From: an uncultured Ellagibacter sp.
GTDB lineage: Bacteria; Actinomycetota; Coriobacteriia; Coriobacteriales; Eggerthellaceae
Direction: 5' to 3'
DNA: 43,819 nucleotides
Assembly (NCBI RefSeq): GCF_934617235.1
Contig: NZ_CAKTTZ010000016.1
Span: 1-43,819, forward strand
The notes under the pieces were generated by a model, which saw only the letters and a list, made by a program, of their open reading frames with translations, had not been told where the DNA came from and made no database searches. This document shows positions 1-7,574 of this stretch, piece by piece (position 1 is the first letter of the stretch; the number at the start of each line of letters is the position of its first letter). Position numbers and translations under genes: made by a program.

Positions 1-836
1 ATGATGATGTCGAGCAGCGTCGTCCACATCATGGAGTCGCCGTCCACGTCGTCGCGCGCGTAGCCGATGCCTTGGTTGGAGTCGGCGTCCACAAGGTCGT
101 CCACGCGGGCGTCGGCGTCCGTCAGGGCCTCGACCATGTCCTTCTCGGCATCGGTGCGGTCGGCGACGGAGAGGCCGCGGTCGTTGAAGGTGAAGGAGTA
201 CGTGTAGGTAGGCGCGCCTCCCGCGTCCTCGAGCGCGGCGAAGCCGGCGTCTGAGACCTCGGCAACGCCGTAGGTGATGGTATTCACCGTGAAGTCCGAG
301 TTGTTGAGGAAGAGGGCTTGGCTGTCGGGCTGGGTCATGATGCCGCAGATGGTGTAGGCGCGGCCGCCGAGCTCGACCGTATCGCCCACGGCGAGATCGT
401 TGTTCGTGGCGAAGACGCGGTCGAGGGCCACCTCGTCGTCCGCCTGAGGTTCGGCGCCTTCGCAATAGGACGCGAGGTCGACCTCGGTGCGGTGCGCGTA
501 GGTGCGCATCGTGCGCTTGGTGCCGTCGTCGCCTGTGGACTTGCGGAAGGTCGCGTCGATGGAGAAGTTCTTGTAGAACGTGACGCCTCCGACGTCCTCG
601 GCGGCGTCGGCGGCCGCTTCGAGTTGGTCGTCGGTCGCCTCGAACGCCGTTATCACGCGGCCGTCTTCGATGATGTATTCGTCGCGCATGTCGTCGATGA
701 GGCAGCCGATGGAGTGCGCGGCCAGCAAGAAGCCCGACGTGAGGGCAATGCTTCCGCACATGAGCAGGAATATGCCCAGGTACTTGCCGATGTTGTGCTT
801 GAGCTCGCGGGGGAGCCGCTTGGCGAGAGGAGTCAT
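1..836 (-). CDS. FtsX/MacB-type ABC transporter permease, N-terminal part (runs off the window)
   Basis: This frame is open from an ATG at 836 to the window edge, giving 278 visible residues. It opens MTPLAKRLPRELKHNIGKYL, followed by a first membrane helix (about residues 20-44) and then a long soluble, acidic periplasm-side domain. That is the layout of the FtsX/MacB permease family: one helix, a large extracytoplasmic domain, then three helices, which here lie beyond the edge. Its start is 7 bp after the stop of the ATPase gene, so the two form an operon and probably one transporter. Family knowledge suggests lipoprotein, peptide or drug handling by mechanotransmission rather than classical transport; the substrate cannot be read here. 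The 3' part is outside the window. Confidence 0.85.
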   Translation of the reverse strand, partial: MTPLAKRLPRELKHNIGKYLGIFLLMCGSIALTSGFLLAAHSIGCLIDDMRDEYIIEDGRVITAFEATDDQLEAAADAAEDVGGVTFYKNFSIDATFRKSTGDDGTKRTMRTYAHRTEVDLASYCEGAEPQADDEVALDRVFATNNDLAVGDTVELGGRAYTICGIMTQPDSQALFLNNSDFTVNTITYGVAEVSDAGFAALEDAGGAPTYTYSFTFNDRGLSVADRTDAEKDMVEALTDADARVDDLVDADSNQGIGYARDDVDGDSMMWTTLLDII

Positions 837-843
837 CGGGCGC

Positions 844-1560
844 CTACCAATCAAGCTTAGAGGCGGGCACGGGCGACTCGTTGACCTCGTCAGCTGCCAG
901 GCGGCCATCGCGCAGGCGCAGCACACGGTCGGCCATGCGGGCGATGGCGGCGTTGTGCGTTACGATCACGAGGGTGCAGCCGTACTGCTGGTTCACACGC
1001 TCCATGAGCTCGAGCACTTCTTTGGAGGTCTTGTAGTCGAGGGCGCCTGTGGGCTCGTCGCACAGGATGAGCCCCGGGTTCTTCACGAGGGCGCGGCCGA
1101 TGGCGCAGCGCTGCTGCTGGCCGCCGGAGACCTGGCGCGGGAACTTGTTGCGGTGCTCGTAGAGACCCAGCGAGTGCAGCAGGTCATCGATGTCGAGCGG
1201 GTTCTTGGACAGGTGCGCCGTGACCTCGATGTTCTCCTTGATGGTGAGGTCGGGGACGAGGTTGTAGAACTGGAAGACGAAGCCGAGCTCGCGACGGCGA
1301 TACTCGCCGAGGTCTTTTGGCGAGAGGGACGTGAGCTCGCAGCCGCCGACAGAGATGGCGCCGCCGTCGGCGTCCTCGAGCCCGCCGATGAGGTTCAGGA
1401 AGGTCGACTTGCCCGAGCCGGAGGGACCGAGCATGACGCAGACCTCGCCGCGGTTGACGGTGCAGGTGATGCCGTCGAGGACTTGGACGCGGGCCTCGCC
1501 GTCGCCGTAGTGCTTGGCGAGGTTCTCGATAACGAGATAGGGGGTGGTTGATTTTGCCAT
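844..1560 (-). CDS. ABC transporter ATP-binding protein (LolD/MacB type)
   Basis: A 238-residue ABC ATPase partnered with the FtsX-type permease immediately downstream. Walker A is GPSGSGKST at residues 45-53, the signature is VSGGQQQR, and Walker B is LILCDEPTGALD followed by the H-loop in VTHNAAIARM. Length and the DEPTGALD form are typical of the LolD/MacB/FtsE branch that energises FtsX-like permeases. The start at 1560 gives a normal N-terminus directly before the first beta strand. The gene is the first of the operon and lies behind the dyad at 1600-1644, so it is probably controlled by a dimeric repressor. The substrate is unknown; such pairs in Gram-positives often respond to antimicrobial peptides or envelope stress (inference). 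Confidence 0.93.
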   Translation of the reverse strand: MAKSTTPYLVIENLAKHYGDGEARVQVLDGITCTVNRGEVCVMLGPSGSGKSTFLNLIGGLEDADGGAISVGGCELTSLSPKDLGEYRRRELGFVFQFYNLVPDLTIKENIEVTAHLSKNPLDIDDLLHSLGLYEHRNKFPRQVSGGQQQRCAIGRALVKNPGLILCDEPTGALDYKTSKEVLELMERVNQQYGCTLVIVTHNAAIARMADRVLRLRDGRLAADEVNESPVPASKLDW

Positions 1561-1599
1561 GGGCGTTCTTTCTCGAAAGGAGCGCAGTGGCCCCTTTAG

Positions 1600-1644
1600 G
1601 TTGCATTCAGCTAACTTATAGCTTAAAAGTTAACCATGTGCAAC
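1600..1644. promoter_or_regulatory. 45-bp symmetrical dyad, candidate operator of the FtsX-type ABC operon
   Basis: Two nested inverted repeats share one centre at base 1622. The outer arms GTTGCA (1600-1605) and TGCAAC (1639-1644) are perfect. The inner arms GCTAACTT (1610-1617) and AAGTTAAC (1627-1634) match at 7 of 8. Linkers of 4 bases separate the arms on both sides. The dyad lies 40-84 bases before the ATPase start at 1560 (minus strand). Such symmetry and spacing suit a TetR- or MarR-like dimer, or two dimers side by side. No regulator gene is adjacent, so the binder is unknown. Confidence 0.6.
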
Positions 1645-1847
1645 GCTTTTCGGTTAGTTTCCACTCCTTTCCGAGCTCCTCGCCAAGGGCTTGCCTCCTT
1701 CATAATTCCGCAGCTGGGCGAAGAGGAATGCCGAATACCCTTCTCTCGCACGAGAAATCGTAATGCTCAGGTAAAATAGCCCGAATTGGAGGGTTCCAGC
1801 ATGCGCGGCACTTTTGCTTGCGCTCTCGATTGGGAAAAGGGAATAGT

Positions 1848-3230
1848 ATGGCATCTACGAAAACCGGATCGCGCTCGTCGTGGTCAGGCAAATGGGCGTT
1901 CATCCTGGCGGCTGCCGCTTCGGCGGTCGGCTTGGGAAACATGTGGCGCTTCCCGTACCTGGCGGCGAAGTACGGCGGAGGCACGTTCCTCATCACCTAC
2001 CTGGTGTTGGTGTTCACGTTTGGCGTATCGCTTTTGCTGCTTGAAACGGCGATCGGTCGCAAGACGGGTCTTTCGGCCATCGGCGCATTCCGCCATTTCG
2101 GGAAGAAGTTCATGTTCATCGGCGTGTTGGCGTCGGTCGTGCCCTTCATCATCGTGCCGTACTACTGCATCATCGGCGGCTGGGTGACGAAGTATGCATT
2201 CGCCTATATTGCGGCTGGACCTGCGGCAATGGCGGACGGCGGCACGTTCTTCTCGAACTTTATCACCAACGGCGTCGACAGCTCGGTCTTCATGCTGATC
2301 TTCATGGCAGCGGCGTTCATCATCGTGGCGCGAGGCGTGAAGGGCGGCATCGAGAAGGCGAACCTCATCTTGATGCCTGCGCTTATCGTGATGGCCATCG
2401 CGATCGCCATCTTCACGCTGACGCTTCCCGGGGCGCTCGACGGTGCGGCGTATTACCTGATGCCGGACGTCTCGAAGTTCTCGCCGGAGCTGGTCATCGG
2501 TGCGCTCGGGCAGATGTTTTACAGCCTGTCGCTTGCCATGGGCATCATGATCACCTACGGCAGCTACCTCGAGAAGAAGGCGTCCCTGACGCAGTCTGTC
2601 ACGCGCATCGGCTTCTTCGATCTGGGCGTGTCGTTCCTCGCGGGCCTCATGATCGTGCCCGCCGCGTTCGTCGCCATGGGGTCGGGCGAAGCCGTCGCGC
2701 AGAACTCCGGTCCCTCGCTCATGTTCATCATCCTGCCCGAGGTGTTCGCGGACATGGGGCAGGTGGCGACCATCGTGGGATTCGTCTTCTTCCTCTTGGT
2801 GTTCTTCGCGGCGCTCACCAGCGCGATCTCGCTTACCGAAACCTGTGTCTCCATCATCCAGGACGGCGCGGGCTACTCGCGTCGCAAGTCGCTGGTGATT
2901 ACCATCGTGTTCATCGTGGTGGCTGGTCTTTTCATCAACTCGGGCTACAACGTGCTTTCGTTCATCCAGCCCTTAGGCGAAGGCTCCTCGCTGCTCGACT
3001 TCGCCGACTTCATCTCCAACTCGGTGATTATGCCAATCGTTGCGCTTTTGACCTGCGTGTTCGTCGGATGGATCATCAAGCCGAAGGCGATCATCGACGA
3101 GGTGCGCATCTCCGCGCCCTTCAAGATGGCGAAGGCCTGGTCGGTCATGGTGAAGTACGTGGCGCCTGTGCTTGTGGTGGTTATCCTCGTGACCGCGCTC
3201 GCCCAGTCGCTCGGCATCATGAAGTTCTAG
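1848..3230 (+). CDS. Sodium-dependent neurotransmitter:sodium symporter (NSS) family amino-acid transporter
   Basis: A 460-residue polytopic membrane protein of the bacterial NSS family (relatives LeuT, MhsT, TnaT), predicted to import an amino acid with Na+. The diagnostic start of TM1 is present: AAASAVGLGNMWRFPYLA followed by a glycine-rich KYGGG, where the unwound helix binds substrate and sodium in characterised relatives. Eleven to twelve hydrophobic helices follow, as usual. I chose the ATG at 1848 because GGGAA lies 7-8 bases before it and the protein then begins MASTKTGSRSSWSGKWAF; the TTG at 1818 would add ten residues with no ribosome site. A TAAAAT -10-like hexamer sits at 1772-1777. 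The amino acid carried cannot be told from sequence. Confidence 0.92.
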   Translation: MASTKTGSRSSWSGKWAFILAAAASAVGLGNMWRFPYLAAKYGGGTFLITYLVLVFTFGVSLLLLETAIGRKTGLSAIGAFRHFGKKFMFIGVLASVVPFIIVPYYCIIGGWVTKYAFAYIAAGPAAMADGGTFFSNFITNGVDSSVFMLIFMAAAFIIVARGVKGGIEKANLILMPALIVMAIAIAIFTLTLPGALDGAAYYLMPDVSKFSPELVIGALGQMFYSLSLAMGIMITYGSYLEKKASLTQSVTRIGFFDLGVSFLAGLMIVPAAFVAMGSGEAVAQNSGPSLMFIILPEVFADMGQVATIVGFVFFLLVFFAALTSAISLTETCVSIIQDGAGYSRRKSLVITIVFIVVAGLFINSGYNVLSFIQPLGEGSSLLDFADFISNSVIMPIVALLTCVFVGWIIKPKAIIDEVRISAPFKMAKAWSVMVKYVAPVLVVVILVTALAQSLGIMKF

Positions 3231-3353
3231 CGGGATCGTTTGGCACCTCACTGTTCGAGTGCCGCTTGGACTCCGCCTGCTCGGGTGCCGCTCGAGTTCG
3301 TTCGAGCCGCGTGCTCGCTTCGCGCTCGATTCGCCCCGTCTGCTTGTCCTTTC

Positions 3354-3385
3354 GCGCCCTGTCGGCTTCGTTGCCGGCGGGGCGC
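3354..3385 (+). terminator. Weak hairpin in the convergent NSS/AEC spacer
   Basis: GCGCCCTGTCGGC and GCCGGCGGGGCGC form a 13-pair stem with two G-T pairs and a 6-base loop, but there is no real T-run after it. Another small hairpin, GCTCGA/TCGAGC, is at 3290-3307. Together they fill the 160-bp spacer between the two convergent genes and may end transcription of the symporter. Support is structural only. Confidence 0.3.
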
Positions 3386-3390
3386 CTTCA

Positions 3391-4314
3391 TTATGCCACG
3401 ACGCCGCTTGCAAGAACGATGGTCGTCGTTGCGATGACGCCGAGGATGATGGTGAGCGCGTTCGCGAGTCCCGCCAGGCCGAAATCGCCGTCTGACCAGA
3501 GCGTGAACGTCGGGCCCATGGCGCTTGCAGGTGCCCAGAGAAGCATCACGATGACGATGCGCGTGGTCGTATCGAAGGGCAGGAAGGCGAAAGCGAGCGC
3601 GCTTGCCACGATGGACACGACAACGCGAAGCCCGATAAGGCGCGCCACCTTCGCGAGCTTTTCGCGATTGACCTCGAAGCGGATCATAAGTCCCAGCATG
3701 AACATCGCGAGGAACGAGTTCGCGTTCGCGATAGGGGCCGTGAACTGGACGATTGCGTCGGGAATGCGAATTCCTACCACCGCGAGCACGATGAGGATGA
3801 GGTAGGCGTCGAAGGCGATCGATTTCGCGAGCCTCTTTACAACGAACTTCACCGGATGCTCGACGGGCCCCTTGCCTGCAACGAGGCCGGTGAGCGCGTA
3901 GGAGCCGCCCGTCATCATGATGGCGTTGCCTGCGTCGAACAGGCAGGTGGTCACTGCGAGCTGAGCGGGGAAGAGTGTCTGCACGAAGGGCAAACAGAAG
4001 CATCCGATGTTGAAGCCGCAGCAATTGAGCAGGTAAAACACACGGTCGCGGCGCTCGGTTTTGCGAGTTGCTGCGAGCACCGCGAGATGGGGGATGAGCG
4101 CGCAGGCGAGCCCGAGCGGCACCAGGATGAGCAGGTTGTGGGTGAACTCGGCTGCACCAAATGCGTGAACGATTGCGCAGGGCAGGGTGAAGGTGAACAC
4201 GATCTTGCTCACGCACTGCTCGGGGCGCGGTCCAAGCGTTCGCGATCTTCCCGTCAGATGACCTGCGACGATGATGGCGACAAACGCCGCCACTTTCAAC
4301 ATGACTTCTTCCAT
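3391..4314 (-). CDS. AEC family transporter (auxin efflux carrier-like permease)
   Basis: A hydrophobic protein of 307 residues with about ten membrane segments in two five-helix halves, typical of the AEC family. Bacterial members move small dicarboxylates such as malate or malonate, or amino-acid-related anions. Visible family features are an N-terminal helix starting KVAAFVAIIVAGHLTG and the conserved proline/asparagine-containing broken helix around TLPCAIVHAFG. A second ATG at 4302 (MLKVAAF) has GGAAG just before it and is an equally good, perhaps better, start. The gene converges with the NSS symporter; its 5' end is close to the ilvA terminator, so it has its own promoter. A second AEC carrier lies at 16955-17890, only distantly similar. 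Substrate unknown. Confidence 0.85.
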   Translation of the reverse strand: MEEVMLKVAAFVAIIVAGHLTGRSRTLGPRPEQCVSKIVFTFTLPCAIVHAFGAAEFTHNLLILVPLGLACALIPHLAVLAATRKTERRDRVFYLLNCCGFNIGCFCLPFVQTLFPAQLAVTTCLFDAGNAIMMTGGSYALTGLVAGKGPVEHPVKFVVKRLAKSIAFDAYLILIVLAVVGIRIPDAIVQFTAPIANANSFLAMFMLGLMIRFEVNREKLAKVARLIGLRVVVSIVASALAFAFLPFDTTTRIVIVMLLWAPASAMGPTFTLWSDGDFGLAGLANALTIILGVIATTTIVLASGVVA

Positions 4315-4344
4315 GCTTTCGAATCACTGTCCTCTCAAAAGCAA

Positions 4345-4378
4345 ACAGGGGCGAACCGCGTCTGAGGTTCGCCCCTGT
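4345..4378 (-). terminator. Intrinsic terminator of ilvA
   Basis: A perfect 13-bp stem, ACAGGGGCGAACC (4345-4357) with GGTTCGCCCCTGT (4366-4378), has an 8-base loop. On the minus strand it is followed by TTTGCTTTT. It lies 125-158 bases downstream of the ilvA stop. The stretch between stop and hairpin (4380-4500) is a low-complexity tract with repeated TTGCG-type motifs. Confidence 0.85.
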
Positions 4379-4502
4379 CGTGGGGTGGTGCCTTGTGGCT
4401 GGCGGGCGTGGCGCAAGTGCGGGCGCAAACCCGGGCGCAAGCGCTAGTGCGAACGCGGTCGTACCCGCAAACGCAAGCCCGCGAGCCCAGCTCGCCGTAC
4501 GC

Positions 4503-5735
4503 TTACAGGTGCGCTTGGATGACGCGCGGGCGGAAGCCTTTCGCCTTGAGCGCCTCGACGATCTGCTGTTTGTGCGCGGTGCCGAACGCCTCGATGGTCA
4601 CGCGCAGCTCCACGGCGGCGTTGCGATTGGTCGTGACGAACTGGTTGTGGTCAAGGCGGACGACGTTGCCCTTGCTCTCGGCGATGACCTGGGCGACGTT
4701 GACGAGCTCGCCGGGGCGGTCGGGCAGAAGCACGCTGACCGTGAAGATGCGGTCGCGCTGGATCAGGCCGTGCTGCACGACCGACGACATGGTGATGACG
4801 TCCATGTTGCCGCCCGAGAGGATCGACACGACCTTCTTCCCCGTGAAGTCGAGGTGGCGAAGTGCTGCGACGGTGAGAAGCCCCGAGTTCTCCACGATCA
4901 TCTTGTGGTTCTCCACCATGTCGAGGAACGACACGATGAGCTCCTCGTCTTCGACTGTGATGATGCCGTCGAGGTTCTGCTGGAGATAGGGGAAGATCTT
5001 GTCGCCCGGCTCCTGCACGGCGGTGCCGTCGGCGATGGTGCTCACGTGCGGCAGCTTCACGACGTGGCCTGCTTCAAGCGACGCCTTCATGCATGCCGCC
5101 CCCGCAGGTTCCACGCCAATGACCTTGATGTGTGGGTTTAGGAGCTTGGCCAGGGTAGACACACCCGTTGCAAGCCCGCCGCCGCCGATGGGGACCAAGA
5201 TGTAGTCGACGAGCGGCAGCTCCTGCGCGATTTCCATCGCGATAGTGCCTTGACCGGTTGCGACGCCCAGGTCGTTGAAGGGGTGCACGAAGGTGAGCTC
5301 GCGCTCCTCGGCAAGCTCGAGCGCGCGGGCGTAGGCCTCGTCGTACACGTCGCCTGCGAGCACGACTTCGGCGCCGAGCGCCTTGGTGCGCTCCACCTTG
5401 ATGTAGGGCGTCGTCGCGGGCATGACGATGGTGGCGGGCACGCCGTAGCGCTGCGCCGCATAGGCCACGCCCTGCGCATGGTTGCCGGCGGATGCGGTGA
5501 TAAGGCCGCGCTTGCGCTCGTCGTCGGTAAGCGTGCTGATCTTGTAGTATGCGCCGCGCACCTTGTAGGCGCCGGTGCGCTGCATGTTTTCCGGCTTGAA
5601 GAAGACGCGGTTGTTGGCGATTTCGCTGAAATGGGGGCTCTCGATGAGCTTGGTCTCCTGGGTGACCTCGCGAACTTTTTGCGCCGCCTGCTCGAAGGCG
5701 GGCAGGGTGAGCATGTGCGTAGCTTCGTCTGACAT
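4503..5735 (-). CDS. ilvA: Threonine ammonia-lyase (threonine dehydratase) with C-terminal ACT domain
   Basis: A PLP enzyme that converts L-threonine to 2-oxobutanoate and ammonia, the entry to isoleucine synthesis or threonine catabolism. It has 410 residues: the fold-type II catalytic domain (about 1-320) carries the Schiff-base lysine K58 in TGAYKVRGA, SAGNHAQGVA at 82-91 and the phosphate-binding glycine loop GGGG at 184-187. A single ACT domain (about 330-410, IFTVSVLLPDRPGELV) follows. This is the 400-residue one-ACT form common in Gram-positives, longer than catabolic TdcB and shorter than two-ACT IlvA, so feedback by isoleucine or valine is plausible but not shown. An internal ATG at residue 8 is an alternative start. 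It is divergent from ridA, whose product removes the enamine/imine this enzyme releases. Confidence 0.95.
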   Translation of the reverse strand: MSDEATHMLTLPAFEQAAQKVREVTQETKLIESPHFSEIANNRVFFKPENMQRTGAYKVRGAYYKISTLTDDERKRGLITASAGNHAQGVAYAAQRYGVPATIVMPATTPYIKVERTKALGAEVVLAGDVYDEAYARALELAEERELTFVHPFNDLGVATGQGTIAMEIAQELPLVDYILVPIGGGGLATGVSTLAKLLNPHIKVIGVEPAGAACMKASLEAGHVVKLPHVSTIADGTAVQEPGDKIFPYLQQNLDGIITVEDEELIVSFLDMVENHKMIVENSGLLTVAALRHLDFTGKKVVSILSGGNMDVITMSSVVQHGLIQRDRIFTVSVLLPDRPGELVNVAQVIAESKGNVVRLDHNQFVTTNRNAAVELRVTIEAFGTAHKQQIVEALKAKGFRPRVIQAHL

Positions 5736-5778
5736 TTATTTTCCTTGCATTCCTCTATGGTTCATAAGCGTCCATCAC

Positions 5779-5784
5779 TATAAT
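5779..5784 (+). promoter_or_regulatory. TATAAT -10 element in the ilvA/ridA divergent spacer
   Basis: A perfect TATAAT lies 66 bases before the ridA start. No good -35 is visible at normal spacing. The same spot read on the minus strand gives TATAGT, which could serve ilvA 45 bases away, so one AT-rich core may feed both genes. Confidence 0.5.
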
Positions 5785-5850
5785 CTTCACATGCGAAAAA
5801 CAGCGCAGCATTTTTCAGAATCGGGCGAACTTCAAGAAAGAAGGCACATT

Positions 5851-6228
5851 ATGAAAACCATCTCCACCCCGAATGCGCCGGCGGCGATCGGCCCCTATGC
5901 CCAGGGCAATATCACGGGCGGTCTTCTGTTCGCGAGCGGCCAGATTCCGCTCGATCCGGAAACGGGCGAGATCGTGGGCGCGACCATCGAGGAACAGACC
6001 GCGCAGGTCATGAAGAACGTGGCTGCGATTCTCGAGGCTGCTGGCACCGATTTCGACCATGTGGTGAAAACGACGTGCTTCTTGAACGACATGAACGATT
6101 TCGCCGCCTTCAACGCCGAATACGCGAAGTCCTTCGGTGAGGTGCGCCCGGCTCGCTCGGCAGTGGCGGTCGAGAAGCTTCCCAAGGGAGCGCTTGTGGA
6201 AGTTGAAGTTATCGCTGAGGTGAACTAG
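5851..6228 (+). CDS. ridA: RidA family reactive intermediate/imine deaminase
   Basis: A 125-residue RidA/YjgF/UK114 protein that hydrolyses 2-aminoacrylate and 2-aminocrotonate (enamine/imine products of PLP dehydratases such as IlvA) to keto acids and ammonia. The family opening TPNAPAAIGPYAQG is seen, as are the LLFASGQIPLDPETGE stretch and the C-terminal motif VRPARSAVAVEKLPKGALVE, containing the active-site arginine and the pocket glutamate region. The ATG at 5851 is preceded by AAGAAAGAAGG; an upstream in-frame extension to 5575 overlaps ilvA and is not used. It is divergently transcribed from ilvA with 115 bp between starts, a gene pairing that fits its detoxifying role. Confidence 0.95.
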   Translation: MKTISTPNAPAAIGPYAQGNITGGLLFASGQIPLDPETGEIVGATIEEQTAQVMKNVAAILEAAGTDFDHVVKTTCFLNDMNDFAAFNAEYAKSFGEVRPARSAVAVEKLPKGALVEVEVIAEVN

Positions 6229-6252
6229 CCTCTTTGCTTGTTCGGTTCGGCG

Positions 6253-6258
6253 TATAAT
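6253..6258 (+). promoter_or_regulatory. -10 element for the universal stress protein gene
   Basis: A perfect TATAAT lies 58 bases before the start at 6317. TTGCTT at 6234-6239 is only 13 bases upstream, too close for a standard -35, so only the -10 is supported. Confidence 0.45.
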
Positions 6259-6316
6259 GGTGATGCAGGGTTCGCGTGCAGGCTTTGCGCGAACGGTCGT
6301 TTGAAAGGAGCGTCTC

Positions 6317-6793
6317 ATGCTGTACAGCAAGATTATGGTTCCCTACGATGGTTCAGAGCACGCGAAACATGCCCTCGAATACGCGAAGGGTTTGGCTGCC
6401 GCTTCCGATGCGAAGATCGCGATCGTGCATGTGGTGCCTTCGGGCGTCATGGGCGTCGATCAGCTCGGTACGGAAGGCTCGCTTGACGGCGTTCCGTTCG
6501 GCATGCTGAATTACGAGCAGTACGAGGGCGTGGTTCGGGCGGCGCTCGACCAGGCAAAAGAAAAGGTCACGGAGCACCTGCAAGGCCTCATCGAGGACAT
6601 TCCGGGCGAAGTGACCATCGAAGTGGTAGCAGGAACCGCTCCCGCTGAGGCGCTTGCGCGCTACGCCGAGAAGAACGGTTGCGACCTGATCGTCATGGGT
6701 CGTCGTGGCCTCGGCGCTATTCGCGGCATGCTCGGCAGCGTGAGCTTCGGTCTTCTGCGCTCCACGGACGTCCCCGTTCTGACAGTTAAATAG
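6317..6793 (+). CDS. Universal stress protein (UspA family)
   Basis: A 158-residue single-domain Usp protein, a cytoplasmic nucleotide-binding stress or regulatory protein. The start MLYSKIMVPYDGSEHAKHAL has the conserved VPYDGS. The C-terminal ATP-loop region reads GRRGLGAIRGMLGSVS and the protein ends VPVLTVK, as usual. One oddity is that the loop has eight residues between the second and third glycines (G131 and G140), whereas ATP-binding members normally have nine, so nucleotide binding may be altered. AGGAG lies 8 bases before the ATG. It has its own TATAAT upstream and is followed after 22 bp by the GNAT gene, so the two may share a transcript. The exact stress or partner is not inferable. 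Confidence 0.93.
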   Translation: MLYSKIMVPYDGSEHAKHALEYAKGLAAASDAKIAIVHVVPSGVMGVDQLGTEGSLDGVPFGMLNYEQYEGVVRAALDQAKEKVTEHLQGLIEDIPGEVTIEVVAGTAPAEALARYAEKNGCDLIVMGRRGLGAIRGMLGSVSFGLLRSTDVPVLTVK

Positions 6794-6815
6794 GTTTTTA
6801 GGATAGCTTGCTTTT

Positions 6816-7337
6816 ATGACTGCACTTGATTTCTCCACCCTTGTGGGCGAAGGCGCGACGATTCGCCTCGCCACGCAAGAGGATATTCCCGCCATCTGCG
6901 ATATGCGCGTCGCCCAATCGCTCGAGTATTGGGGGGCGAACCCCGAGCCGGGGGAGCTTGCCCATTTCCGAAGCGAGACTGAGGCGCACCTTAAACGCAC
7001 ATTGGGCGAGCGCGTGATGTTCCTGTTCATCGAACAGGATGGCGAGATCGCCTCCATGTCGGGGGTCGAGGTGTTCGATCGCCTGCCGACCTACGGCGGG
7101 GTGTCCGGCGTTCAGCGCACGGCGACGGTGGTCGCTTGCTATACGCGCCCTGAGTTTAGAGGTCGGGGGCATATGGCTGCGATGCTGCGCGCATGGCCGC
7201 TCGTCGCGATGCGCGTGGGCGTCGATGCGATCTACGTGGAAACGCGCAATGCGTCGATGCGCCGTATCGCCGAGAAGACCGGCTATGCGCATGCGTCCGA
7301 CCGCTTCAGGATGACGATCGAAGTGGAAGCCGACTAG
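6816..7337 (+). CDS. GNAT family N-acetyltransferase
   Basis: A 173-residue GNAT-fold protein. The N-terminal strand and helix TIRLATQEDIPAICDMRVAQ and the acetyl-CoA pyrophosphate loop RPEFRGRGHMAAML (motif A, R/Q-x-x-G-x-G/A) are present. A C-terminal segment IYVETRNASMRRIAEKTGYA matches motif B. GNAT enzymes acetylate amines on small molecules, peptides or proteins; the acceptor cannot be named. The ribosome site is weak (AGGAT well upstream) and the gene follows the Usp gene by 22 bp, suggesting read-through expression. A clear terminator at 7399-7428 closes the unit. Confidence 0.85.
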   Translation: MTALDFSTLVGEGATIRLATQEDIPAICDMRVAQSLEYWGANPEPGELAHFRSETEAHLKRTLGERVMFLFIEQDGEIASMSGVEVFDRLPTYGGVSGVQRTATVVACYTRPEFRGRGHMAAMLRAWPLVAMRVGVDAIYVETRNASMRRIAEKTGYAHASDRFRMTIEVEAD

Positions 7338-7398
7338 GGATAGAGGCTGGAAGTAGCCGAGCTGGAAGGCAATCGAAACTGGCGGCTCGGCAGTTGCG

Positions 7399-7431
7399 GG
7401 GGCTGATCTTGGATGCAAGGTCAGCCCCTTT
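7399..7431 (+). terminator. Intrinsic terminator after the GNAT gene
   Basis: GGGGCTGA at 7399-7406 pairs with TCAGCCCC at 7421-7428. CTT/AAG pairs further inside the loop, and TTT then TCGTTTG follow. It ends the Usp-GNAT unit and insulates the ABC exporter gene. Confidence 0.8.
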
Positions 7432-7489
7432 CGTTTGTGCTAAACGCCTTCCGAGGGCGGATTGGTCACGTGCAGAAAGTTATTTTCGG

Positions 7490-7555
7490 TTGACAAAACG
7501 AGCCGCTCCCCTCAATATGAAACACTTGTCAGTACAGGATAACTTTTCATAAAAG
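7490..7555 (+). promoter_or_regulatory. Promoter and candidate operator of the fused ABC exporter
   Basis: A consensus -35 TTGACA (7490-7495) is 17 bp before CAATAT (7513-7518), placing the start of transcription near 7525. Directly downstream is an inverted repeat, CTTTT (7543-7547) CAT AAAAG (7551-7555), that a dimeric repressor could occupy. The TetR gene at the far end of the transporter gene is the obvious candidate; its own upstream region has GATAACT, also seen at 7538-7544. Confidence 0.65.
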
Positions 7556-7574
7556 ATAATGGGGCGGGAATTGC

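Noticed and set aside
1786..2187. An ATG at 1801 with a very good GGAGG, opening a 129-codon frame over the NSS start.
   Set aside because: The frame is out of phase with the conserved NSS protein and its translation is low-complexity; the site may simply recruit ribosomes near the 1848 start.
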